A DNA stretch of 64,000 bases from contig MEED01000027.1 of the NCBI GenBank assembly GCA_001724855.1, forward strand, positions 1 to 64,000. The letters run 5' to 3'. Below, piece by piece: positions 17,025 to 24,617 of this stretch (positions are counted from its first letter, which is position 1; each line of letters begins with the position of its first letter). The DNA comes from Lautropia sp. SCN 69-89 (GTDB lineage: Bacteria; Pseudomonadota; Gammaproteobacteria; Burkholderiales; Burkholderiaceae_E). The notes under the pieces are model-generated. The model ran no database searches. It saw only the letters and a list, made by a program, of their open reading frames with translations, and had not been told where the DNA came from. The position numbers and the translations under genes are program-made.

Positions 17025-17053
17025 AGGAGGACAGCCATGAGCCCGTAAAGAAA

Positions 17054-17077
17054 AAGGCAAGCACGAATGCTTGCCTT
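17054..17077 (-). terminator. UUCG-loop hairpin, oriented for leftward transcription
   Basis: A perfect 10-bp stem (17054-17063 with 17068-17077) encloses a 4-nt loop that is TTCG on the minus strand. On that strand the stem is followed by TTTCTTT, the layout of an intrinsic terminator. On the plus strand it is followed by GGGG instead. All nearby genes run rightward, so its use is unclear. Confidence 0.6.
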
Positions 17078-17154
17078 GGGGTCGACGTGTTGCCACGCCG
17101 GTGTGAGAGCCAAAAGTGTGCAGTACGGGGCCCCGAGCGTCAAGCGGAATCCAT

Positions 17155-17172
17155 GGCACTCGCGAGGGTGCC
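17155..17172. promoter_or_regulatory. Imperfect palindrome upstream of the ubiquitin-like operon
   Basis: GGCAC-N8-GTGCC with a TCGCGA core lies 29 bp upstream of the Ubl-E2 start. It could be an operator for the XRE repressor. No good -35/-10 pair was recognised beside it, so the assignment is tentative. Confidence 0.3.
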
Positions 17173-17200
17173 GGTATGACCTCGTTCCATAGGAACCGAT

Positions 17201-18049
17201 ATGCACACTGCAATTCATGTGGCGGGCGCCCGCCATAACGTCTCGCGCGGCCTCGTCGCTGGCGCCGCAATCTACAATCTCGCCGGCATCGATCCGGCCC
17301 GGCAGCACCTGCTGCTGGAACTCGCGGACGATCGCGATGTTCCTTTGCGCCCTGAGGACTATATCGTCATCAACGGGCGCGAGCGCTTCTCGATCGCCGA
17401 CGGGCCACAGCCGATCGACGATAACCCGTGCCTGCGAAAGCCGCTCTCGCCCACAATCAACGAGCAGCAACTGCCCGCTGATCGCGCACTGCATCAGGCG
17501 AAGCTGACCTTCGAACAGTTGGCCACACTCGATCCGGGCTTCGAGTCTGGGGACGGCGTGTTCGTCGAAATGAAGGATGTCCCCGACGCGCAGATCCTTC
17601 CGGGCATGCGCGTCCTCGTGCAGGGCGACGACCGGTTCTACACGAGCCCGTGTGGCAACGTCGGTTTCGGAACGAAGCTGGATGCCGACATCGGTTTCTT
17701 GCGAGAGCGCCACGGCGACGTCGAATGCATCGACGAGGGCAGCCGCCACCTCGTCATCGCCCGCGGCCTGGAGCTTCCTGCGCACTGGAACAGGCCCAGC
17801 ACCGACATCCTGCTGCAGGTGCCCCAAGGCTACCCGCTGGCGGCGCTGGACATGTTCTGGGTGACACCCGGGCTTGCTCTGGCGGACGGTCGCCAGCCGC
17901 AGAGCGCCGACCTGCTGGAGACCTATGCGGGCCGCGCGTGGCAGCGCTTCTCTTGGCACTACCCGCCCGGGCATCGCTGGAACCCGGCGACCGATGGCAT
18001 CTTGAGCCATCTGCGCTTCGCCCGGATGCGACTGGGCCAAGCCCAGTGA
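17201..18049 (+). CDS. Multiubiquitin/E2-like fusion protein (Ubl-Ubl-Prok-E2_E)
   Basis: This 282-residue protein has three parts. Residues about 3-66 are a multiubiquitin-type beta-grasp domain (HVAGARHNVS, then LAGIDPARQHLLLEL). Residues about 82-148 look like a second, more divergent beta-grasp unit ending DDRFYTSP. Residues about 160-276 match the prokaryotic E2-like family E: LPAHWNRPSTDILLQVP, GYPLAALDMFW, then GRAWQRFSWH and RWNPATDG. No cysteine lies between about 177 and the C-terminus, so the usual E2 catalytic cysteine is absent. No diglycine terminus is exposed because the Ubl domains are internal. An AGGAA ribosome site precedes ATG 17201. The E1/JAB gene follows after 12 bp. 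Confidence 0.82.
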   Translation: MHTAIHVAGARHNVSRGLVAGAAIYNLAGIDPARQHLLLELADDRDVPLRPEDYIVINGRERFSIADGPQPIDDNPCLRKPLSPTINEQQLPADRALHQAKLTFEQLATLDPGFESGDGVFVEMKDVPDAQILPGMRVLVQGDDRFYTSPCGNVGFGTKLDADIGFLRERHGDVECIDEGSRHLVIARGLELPAHWNRPSTDILLQVPQGYPLAALDMFWVTPGLALADGRQPQSADLLETYAGRAWQRFSWHYPPGHRWNPATDGILSHLRFARMRLGQAQ

Positions 18050-18061
18050 GGGGAGGCGGCG

Positions 18062-19438
18062 ATGAACTACGTGCTTCGCATGCGCATTGGTCACCATCGC
18101 CGCCTCGCAGCTCTGCTGCGGGCGGCAATGCCGGCCGAAAGTGTCGCGTTTCTCCTGTGCCGCCGAGCACCGTCGGCGCATGGAGTTGTATTTCTGGTGG
18201 ACGATGTAGTCGGAGTCGAACCGGGCGCCTATGCGGCCCAGGCTCACGACATCGCGTCCGTTGCGCCCTTGGCCATGGCCCGCATCGCGCAGCAGGCGCG
18301 CACTGGCAACAAAGTGATCGTCATGGCCCACCTCCACCCGATGACTGCCGACGGCATCGAGTTCTCACCGGCAGATCACTTGGGCAACCGCAGGTCCTTC
18401 GACTTCTTCCACCGGCGTGTCGATCAGCCCGAGCACATCGCACTGGTCTGGAACGCAACCGTCGACGAATGCGCAGGACTTGTCTACCTGAAAGACGGCC
18501 GTGCCGAGGCGCTGACCTCGGCGGTGGTCGTGGACGACGACCGCTGGCGAGAGTTCATCCCCGGGTGTCTGGCGCCGAAGGAACAGTTCGTGCGCCAAGC
18601 CATGCTCCTTGGATCAGCCGGTCAGCAGATGGTGGGCGCCACGAAGTTTGCGGTGATCGGGCTTGGCGGTACAGGCAGCCTGACGTCCGCGGCGCTCGTG
18701 CACCACGGTGCGCGCAGGCTTGTCCTGGTCGATGACGAACTCCTCGACGAGTCCAACCTGCCGAGGATTCCGGCCAGCACACCCGACGACGTGAAGGTGC
18801 GGAGCAAGGTGGACATTGCTCGCTCCTACGCGCTGGAACATGCACACGATATCGAAGTCGACGCACTCATGCAGCACGTCGAGCACGAGTCCGTGCTGCC
18901 GTTCCTGGTCGGCAGTGACGTGATCGTGGTCTGCACCGACAACACCACTTCTCGTGCCTACCTGAATCAGCTGGCCCAGCAGTACCTGATTCCGCTGCTG
19001 GATCTCGGCGTGCAGTTTTCGGTCGGAGATGCCGGTGCAGTAGTGAACGAAATCGGGCGGATCAACTTCGTCCGCCCGGGAACACCCTGCCTCTGGTGCA
19101 GCGGACACATCAGCTCCGAACGGCTCGCCGCGGAATCGGTGCCGAGAGCGGAACGCGACCGCGAGGGTAGCTACCTGCGGGGCATCGACGATCCACAACC
19201 GTCGATGCTGGCCTTCAACATGGAGGTTGTCGGCCGCGGGATGCAAGTCTTGCTCGGGTTCCTGACTGGGTTGTTCAAACAAGCGCCCGATGCCTACGAG
19301 CAGCGCACCTTCCTCAAGCCGCGGGCCGGAGCGATGGTGCGTCAGATATCGAAGGTGCACCGGACAGGCTGCCCGATCTGTTCGGCAGTCGGCTGCGGCG
19401 CAGACCGCGAAATGACCGTACGGCAGCGCGCGGCCTGA
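18062..19438 (+). CDS. JAB peptidase-E1 (ThiF-like) fusion protein
   Basis: This 458-residue protein fuses a JAB/MPN peptidase to a ubiquitin-activating-type domain. In the JAB part (about 1-160) the metal site is complete: Glu26, HLH (His90, His92), Ser102 and Asp105. From about 190 an E1/ThiF Rossmann domain follows with GLGGTGS (200-206), VDDE, the ESNLPR loop and CTDN (291-294), which bind ATP and the Ubl tail. CLWC (343-346) and CPIC (437-440) form a likely zinc site. A JAB domain trims or removes Ubl proteins and an E1 adenylates them. A strong GGGAGG ribosome site sits before the ATG. It is co-transcribed with the Ubl-E2 gene. Confidence 0.9.
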   Translation: MNYVLRMRIGHHRRLAALLRAAMPAESVAFLLCRRAPSAHGVVFLVDDVVGVEPGAYAAQAHDIASVAPLAMARIAQQARTGNKVIVMAHLHPMTADGIEFSPADHLGNRRSFDFFHRRVDQPEHIALVWNATVDECAGLVYLKDGRAEALTSAVVVDDDRWREFIPGCLAPKEQFVRQAMLLGSAGQQMVGATKFAVIGLGGTGSLTSAALVHHGARRLVLVDDELLDESNLPRIPASTPDDVKVRSKVDIARSYALEHAHDIEVDALMQHVEHESVLPFLVGSDVIVVCTDNTTSRAYLNQLAQQYLIPLLDLGVQFSVGDAGAVVNEIGRINFVRPGTPCLWCSGHISSERLAAESVPRAERDREGSYLRGIDDPQPSMLAFNMEVVGRGMQVLLGFLTGLFKQAPDAYEQRTFLKPRAGAMVRQISKVHRTGCPICSAVGCGADREMTVRQRAA

Positions 19439-19514
19439 AACGGACATTACACGTCCTCAATGCAACTCTGGCCCCGTCGACTCGTCCGGAGCCACAAGCA
19501 CACAGGAGTCCATC

Positions 19515-19829
19515 ATGTACGAAATGTTGATCGCTTTCTTCGTTGCCCGGCCCGGCCGCCTGAGCGCGCTGGGACGTACCCTGTTCCAGCTGAGTACCAT
19601 GATCTTGCTGGTCGGGCTCTGTGGTCGTATCGCCACCACCGGCGTGTCCGCAATCCAAGGGATGGCCGGAGTCATGCCACGCCACCCCTCGCTCGCAGCG
19701 CTCTACCCCTCGCTGCCGACCTGGTGGGTGCCCGAAAGCAGCCTCGGCTTCGTCGCGTGCGCGCTGACGGCGGTGCTGGGCCTGACGCTCGTGCAGATGG
19801 GCAAGGCCATTGACGGGGCGATCGGGTAG
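19515..19829 (+). CDS. Small two-helix membrane protein
   Basis: This 104-residue protein has two hydrophobic segments, at about 25-45 (LFQLSTMILLVGLCGRI) and 75-95 (LGFVACALTAVLGLTLV), separated by a polar loop with PSLPTWWVPES. No family was recognised. A good AGGAG site lies 6 nt before the ATG, and the gene is 76 bp downstream of the JAB-E1 gene on the same strand. It may belong to the same operon, possibly as a membrane effector or target, but only the context supports this. Confidence 0.6.
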   Translation: MYEMLIAFFVARPGRLSALGRTLFQLSTMILLVGLCGRIATTGVSAIQGMAGVMPRHPSLAALYPSLPTWWVPESSLGFVACALTAVLGLTLVQMGKAIDGAIG

Positions 19830-19973
19830 TCATCGACGTCACGCGCGCTCAAGACGGCACGGCCAGCCTGACCGTGCTGCGTGAGGGATGGCAGCTTGCC
19901 AGAGCGTGGAATGGCAGATCAGTACGCTGGCACGAGCTACCATCAGAGCCTACCGATCTACCCAAGCCACTGA

Positions 19974-20786
19974 ATGCCTCGTTGTCGTCCACCCCGCCAA
20001 GATCCGGAATTCAGAGAACTCGTGCCCGAGGAGTGCCTCCACCATCGAGACCGCTTCCGTGAAGCACGCTATGCCGCCTTGGCTGATGCAGAGGGCTTCG
20101 GTGCCATCTGCTTTGCACTCGAGTCTCTCGGTCTTCGCTTGCTGGGCGAACAGGCGGCGCTGGACCGGTACAAGCGTCGCATCGCTGATCGCGCGCAGAA
20201 GTCGCCCGTCTTGACGGAACTGGCGACGAGCCATCCATCGAGATTCAAGCCATTCGAGGCGCTCTACCGTACTGTTCAGACTGCCCGCAACGATGCAATG
20301 CACATCGGCGCCTACGCACGCCATGCGACCGAAGCCGCCATAGAGCTCTGCATCGGATTAGAGGAAGCGCTGATGGCTGATGTCGAACGCACCGTGGGCA
20401 ACGTAATGGTCACGTCGCCCATGACCGTCAAGGGGTGGCAACCCGTGGCCCACGCCCGCCAGCTCATGCTCATGCACTCGTTCTCCTTCCTGCCCGTGCG
20501 AATCGGAGAGTCGTGGTGGCTGGTCTCCGAACTCGGTCTGGCCAAGTTCCTAGGCGTGAACGGTGAGACGAAGAGGGCCCGCTTGGGTCAGACCGTCGAG
20601 AGCGCCAAGGCCGCCGGCATGGAGATGGTGAAGGTCGACAACGACAACCTGCTACGGGCGAACATGACGATCGACACGGTGCTGCAGCGAGCCCAAGTAC
20701 AACGCGGCCCGATGCTCTGGCTCGTGGTGGACGATGCCCACCCAGAACATCTAGCGGGCGTCCTGTCGCCGTTCGAGCTGATGTAG
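19974..20786 (+). CDS. HEPN-like protein with CBS domains
   Basis: This 270-residue protein starts with a helical region (about 15-135) containing RNDAMH (Arg105 to His110), the Rx4H pattern of HEPN ribonucleases, followed by further helix (HATEAAIELCIGLEEAL). Residues about 140-195 look like a CBS domain (VGNVMVTSPMTV, then HSFSFLPV and WWLVSELGLAKFL), and a second weaker CBS-like half covers about 215-270. CBS pairs bind adenine nucleotides, so the layout suggests a nucleotide-sensing RNase or toxin. A stop lies directly before the ATG, so the start is fixed, though no ribosome site is visible. It follows the ubiquitin-like operon by about 0.5 kb in the same orientation. Confidence 0.65.
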   Translation: MPRCRPPRQDPEFRELVPEECLHHRDRFREARYAALADAEGFGAICFALESLGLRLLGEQAALDRYKRRIADRAQKSPVLTELATSHPSRFKPFEALYRTVQTARNDAMHIGAYARHATEAAIELCIGLEEALMADVERTVGNVMVTSPMTVKGWQPVAHARQLMLMHSFSFLPVRIGESWWLVSELGLAKFLGVNGETKRARLGQTVESAKAAGMEMVKVDNDNLLRANMTIDTVLQRAQVQRGPMLWLVVDDAHPEHLAGVLSPFELM

Positions 20787-21111
20787 GTCCAGCCGGGGCC
20801 GCGCCCTGCACACCGCGCGGGGGCGGTCTATGGTGCGCCGCCTCCGGCCCCCCCCCGCGAATTCGAACAGCGGGTGCATGGCTTCACTCCCGGCGCTGAT
20901 CCCACGGGTGCCGGCAAGAACCAGCTTTCCGAGAGCCACCTCGTCTGCGACGGGGACGCAATAACAGCATCGCTGCCAAGCGCCTCCACAGCGATCGGAA
21001 TGACCGTCACCTTGCCTAGCGAAGCCACGCCACCCTTCGCCCCTCTGCTGCCTTGCGCATCGCTCGCCACGACGGTGGGTACTCGCTTTAGATGGGCTGC
21101 GCATCGCGGAC
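20787..21111. other. Non-coding stretch before the methyltransferase gene
   Basis: About 325 bp with no gene that I can support. It includes a run of C residues near 20850 and otherwise mixed sequence. Confidence 0.5.
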
Positions 21112-21139
21112 TTGCCATCGGACGCAAAGAAGGCATAAT
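21112..21139 (+). promoter_or_regulatory. Promoter of the C5-methyltransferase gene
   Basis: TTGCCA (21112-21117) and CATAAT (21134-21139) are separated by 16 bp, 21-27 bp before the start codons at 21160/21166. The short leader leaves little room for a ribosome site, and none is evident. Confidence 0.6.
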
Positions 21140-21159
21140 GTCCGCAATTCCTCCAGTGG

Positions 21160-22443
21160 GTGTGTATGCATACAGCCTTCACGATCGCGACGCCCACTCG
21201 GGCAGTGGACTACCTAGCAGCGGCTCGAATCCACCATACGCAAGGGTCGATTGCCCGCCAGCTCGGCGTAACCGTTCGCACAGTGCGCCGATGGGAGGCA
21301 CGCGAGACGGAGCCCCCACCGTACTTGGTGCATGCCCTACAGCAACTTCTTCCCTTCCAAATGCCGCTGCAGCAGGCAGGCGACTTCACATTCATCGACC
21401 TATTTGCCGGCATCGGCGGGCTGCGCCTGCCGTTCGACGAGATCGGCGGACGATGCGTCTTCACAAGCGAGTGGGACGTCTACGCCAACAGGACCTACGT
21501 CGAAAACTTCGGCGCTGCTCATTCGATTCACGGCGACATCACCCAGGTCGAGGCCGACGACGTTCCTGACCACGATGTCCTTCTGGCCGGATTCCCATGC
21601 CAGCCTTTTTCGATCGCCGGAGTCTCAAAGAAGAACGCATTGGGCCGAAAACACGGTTTTGCGGACGAGACGCAGGGCACACTCTTCTTCGACGTCGCCC
21701 GCATCATCCAGCGAAAGCGGCCCCGCGCGTTCGTGCTCGAGAACGTGAAGAATCTTTTAGCGCACGACCGAGGGCGAACGTTCGACGTCATCAGCAGAAC
21801 GCTTAAGGATCAGCTCGGCTATCACGTCAGCTATCGGGTCATAAGCGGTGCCCACTTCGTCCCGCAGCATCGCGAGCGGATCATCATCGTTGGATTCCGT
21901 GAGCCCGTCGGATTCGACTGGAACATCCTTCGGCTGCAAGAGTCCCGGCGCCACACGATGCGGGACGTCCTGCACAGGACGGACGGCACCGAACCGGATC
22001 TGCCGTGGGACGCCGGCCGCTACTTCGACCATGGGAAGAAGCGGCCGCTCGAACGCTATACGCTGACGCAGCATCTTTGGCGATATCTTCAGGCATACAA
22101 GAAGAAGCACCAGGACAAGGGTAACGGCTTCGGCTTCGGACTCGTCGGACCAGATGACGTCGCCCGTACGCTATCCGCGCGCTACTACAAGGACGGCTCT
22201 GAGATTCTCGTCAACCAGGGCCGCCGCCGCCCGCCGCGGCGACTTACCCCGCGCGAGTGCGCACGACTTATGGGGTTCCCCGACACGTTCCGCATTCCCG
22301 CCAGCGTTTCCGACACACGCGCCTACCAGCAGTTCGGGAACTCGGTCGTGGTGCCGGTGATTCGCGAAGTGGCGCGAGCGATAAAGCCGTTCCTCGCAGA
22401 ACAAGCACTGCTGCAACCGGAACTGCTCGTTCAGGTCGCATAG
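21160..22443 (+). CDS. DNA (cytosine-5-)-methyltransferase, Dcm-like
   Basis: This 427-residue enzyme begins with a helix-turn-helix-like segment (about 25-50, SIARQLGVTVRTVRRWE), as in M.EcoRII-type enzymes that repress their own gene. The C5 motifs then run in order: FAGIGG (82-87), catalytic GFPCQPFS (Cys147), ENV, QHRER and near the end QQFGNSV. It methylates cytosine C5 within a short target, probably of the CCNGG kind given its partners. The start is GTG 21160 or ATG 21166. The vsr gene overlaps its last base, and a restriction endonuclease gene faces it. Confidence 0.95.
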   Translation: MCMHTAFTIATPTRAVDYLAAARIHHTQGSIARQLGVTVRTVRRWEARETEPPPYLVHALQQLLPFQMPLQQAGDFTFIDLFAGIGGLRLPFDEIGGRCVFTSEWDVYANRTYVENFGAAHSIHGDITQVEADDVPDHDVLLAGFPCQPFSIAGVSKKNALGRKHGFADETQGTLFFDVARIIQRKRPRAFVLENVKNLLAHDRGRTFDVISRTLKDQLGYHVSYRVISGAHFVPQHRERIIIVGFREPVGFDWNILRLQESRRHTMRDVLHRTDGTEPDLPWDAGRYFDHGKKRPLERYTLTQHLWRYLQAYKKKHQDKGNGFGFGLVGPDDVARTLSARYYKDGSEILVNQGRRRPPRRLTPRECARLMGFPDTFRIPASVSDTRAYQQFGNSVVVPVIREVARAIKPFLAEQALLQPELLVQVA

Positions 22444-22898
22444 TGGCCGACGTCGTCGACAGGGCGACGCGGAGCCGCATGATGAGCGGCATTCGCGGTC
22501 GTGATACCGGGCCCGAGCGATTGATCTGCAGCGCCCTTCACCGTCTCGGGTTTAGGTTCCGCCTGCACCCGACAGACGTCCCCGGTCGGCCGGATCTTAT
22601 CCTGCCTCGCTACAGCGCGGCGCTTTTCGTGCACGGATGCTTTTGGCACGGACACGACTGCTCGCTGTTTCGCCTGCCGGGCACACACCGCCGGTTCTGG
22701 CGTGCCAAGATTAGGCGCAACATCGAACGTGACGCGGAGGTCACACGGCTGCTCTCGCAACTCGGATGGCGACAACTGACAATCTGGGAGTGCGCCTTTC
22801 GCGGTCCCGACAGCAATGGCGTTGAGGAGACAGTGCGACGAGCCGCCAAGTGGATTACGTCGCGCCGTCCGCACGGCGAAATCCGTGGGAGAACGTGA
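22443..22898 (+). CDS. vsr: Very short patch repair endonuclease Vsr
   Basis: This 151-residue nuclease nicks 5' of T:G mismatches that arise when 5-methylcytosine deaminates. The Vsr pattern is clear: SRMMSGIRGRDTGPE, then RPDLILP with the catalytic Asp, HGCFWHGHDC with zinc/active-site His and Cys, and a final QLGWRQLTIWEC. The GTG at 22443 overlaps the methyltransferase TAG by one base, so the two are coupled. It protects the host from mutations created by its own C5 methylase. Confidence 0.95.
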   Translation: MADVVDRATRSRMMSGIRGRDTGPERLICSALHRLGFRFRLHPTDVPGRPDLILPRYSAALFVHGCFWHGHDCSLFRLPGTHRRFWRAKIRRNIERDAEVTRLLSQLGWRQLTIWECAFRGPDSNGVEETVRRAAKWITSRRPHGEIRGRT

Positions 22899-23010
22899 TG
22901 GCACTTGGCTGGACGTGTTCAGCTGCGAGGAAGCGGTCTGGCGCATCAAGCGCCCTGCCGCCAACACTTCACGCGTTACGCCGCTACGATCGACGCTTCG
23001 CGCGGGGGCG

Positions 23011-24318
23011 TCACAGAGTGACCTCTTCGAAGGTGTGATAAAGGCCCCGAAGCGCATTCTTAGTGACCCGGAACTGACTCCTCGCCTTAACCCTTGTTCG
23101 AGTCGTTCCGATTCCCGTTAGCTTCGACCCCGGATCATAGACAACCGCCCCAGCCTGCAAGGCCGCCAGACACAACGCAAAATCAGTGCCCTCGCCGAGG
23201 AGAGCAGGGCTCTCGTACCTGTACTCGCGGCCACCTGTGTCCCGTGTCGTGAAGGGGACGTAGGCAGCGAACGCGTGCTTTCGACCCCAATGGGAAATCA
23301 AAGCCCTAAACGACCACGTCGCCGCCACAAATCCCGTGCCGTCGACAAGCTCGATCCCGCCGGAGACGTCAGTGATCGTCTGGCTGTTTGCGTTGTAGCC
23401 CCGAAGAATGAGCGTCAATTTCGACGCATTGCATGGCGCATCAATACGGTGAAGACCGGTGAAATATAAGGTATCTGCGCTCGTCAGGCGACCGTACCGT
23501 CTCACGAACGCCTCGACACCATGAGCACCGTAGTACCCTCCATCGGGCTCCGGGGTCATCAATGTGATCCTGCTGCCGCTGAACGCCTTGATCTCCCAGC
23601 CCCGGTAGTCGGGCAATGCCTGCCCGTTCGGAACGATCCCGAACTGCGCCTCAAGCGTGTAGCCACCGCCGTTTCGGGAGTCATAGGGAATCGGCACTCC
23701 ATCCCTCCGCAGCCGGACACCCTTGTGCCAACCAGCCCGATGGATGTCTCGGAGTCGGGCGATCAGATCATCCTTCGGCGATTGCGCAGGACGGACTTGG
23801 AGTTCAAGAAATACGCCCGTCCGGCGGTACACACCTCTCGCATTCTCCAAGCCAAACCCTATCGCAACCGGAGAACGGGGCAAGGCCAGATGCGCGAGGA
23901 CAGACTTGTCCGGGCGAATGCCGAGAAACAGCAGTCGACCATCCGGTCCGTTGTTGAACTGCCTTTGACTTGAAGGAACGTGTCGCATTGCCTCATTTGG
24001 GGCAATGCGACATCCACGAAGGAAACCTGAAAGTCTAACCTCTGGGTACTGAGGATAGAGAATGAGCTGTGAGCCCTTGGCCTGTTCGCCGCTACCGTCG
24101 GGATTGATCCAGATGAGGTTGACTGGTGCTTTGAACGTGCCCGATCGCTCATCAGCTCCCACATCGCCGAATGGGAGCACGTTGAGTGCCGCGAAGCTGT
24201 TTCCGAGGTATACCTGCTGCTTGCTATTGTCGTTCTCCGCCAGAGGCTTGCACACTACGCGCTCCGCTCCGAGGGCTTCGAAGCATTTCAGCAGCGCATC
24301 GAGGCTCAGAAACGTCAT
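23011..24318 (-). CDS. MvaI/BcnI-family restriction endonuclease
   Basis: In this 435-residue protein the nuclease domain occupies about 195-435. Its signature is GGYTLEAQFGIVPNGQALPD followed by YRGWEIKAFSG, where Glu, Asp and ExK form the PD-(D/E)xK-like site of the MvaI/BcnI family. Characterised members cut CCWGG or CCSGG. The N-terminal ~190 residues are extra compared with MvaI (about 250 residues) and were not recognised. It is convergent with the methyltransferase-vsr pair (112 bp between stops), a common layout for a type II system. The segment looks less GC-rich than its surroundings, in keeping with transfer. Confidence 0.87.
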   Translation of the reverse strand: MTFLSLDALLKCFEALGAERVVCKPLAENDNSKQQVYLGNSFAALNVLPFGDVGADERSGTFKAPVNLIWINPDGSGEQAKGSQLILYPQYPEVRLSGFLRGCRIAPNEAMRHVPSSQRQFNNGPDGRLLFLGIRPDKSVLAHLALPRSPVAIGFGLENARGVYRRTGVFLELQVRPAQSPKDDLIARLRDIHRAGWHKGVRLRRDGVPIPYDSRNGGGYTLEAQFGIVPNGQALPDYRGWEIKAFSGSRITLMTPEPDGGYYGAHGVEAFVRRYGRLTSADTLYFTGLHRIDAPCNASKLTLILRGYNANSQTITDVSGGIELVDGTGFVAATWSFRALISHWGRKHAFAAYVPFTTRDTGGREYRYESPALLGEGTDFALCLAALQAGAVVYDPGSKLTGIGTTRTRVKARSQFRVTKNALRGLYHTFEEVTL

Positions 24319-24617
24319 CAGCAGAAATCCCCCTTAGTTGGTCTTCCTGATTGTCGAACCTGACCCACTCATCCAGTGAGACCGCCAATGAACTGGAGCT
24401 TGGACTCTCGGATCTAAGTCACCGATCGTGATGCGCCTTATTCTCACTTTGGTACCCACTCGTTCTTTGCGCGCCTCATGCGGAGCAGAATCTGCGCCGC
24501 CGAAGCATCGGCGCAGGCGCTCTGCGCCAATCCGGCAAAAAGCCTGAGCATGGGCTGCCTGCATTCAACGAAGGCCTCTCGGGCTGCAAGCTCGAGCGGC
24601 GATGCGCAAGATCTTTG
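24319..24617. other. Non-coding stretch between the restriction gene and DUF2779
   Basis: About 300 bp with no supportable gene. It must hold the promoter of the leftward restriction endonuclease gene; no convincing boxes were found. Confidence 0.45.
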
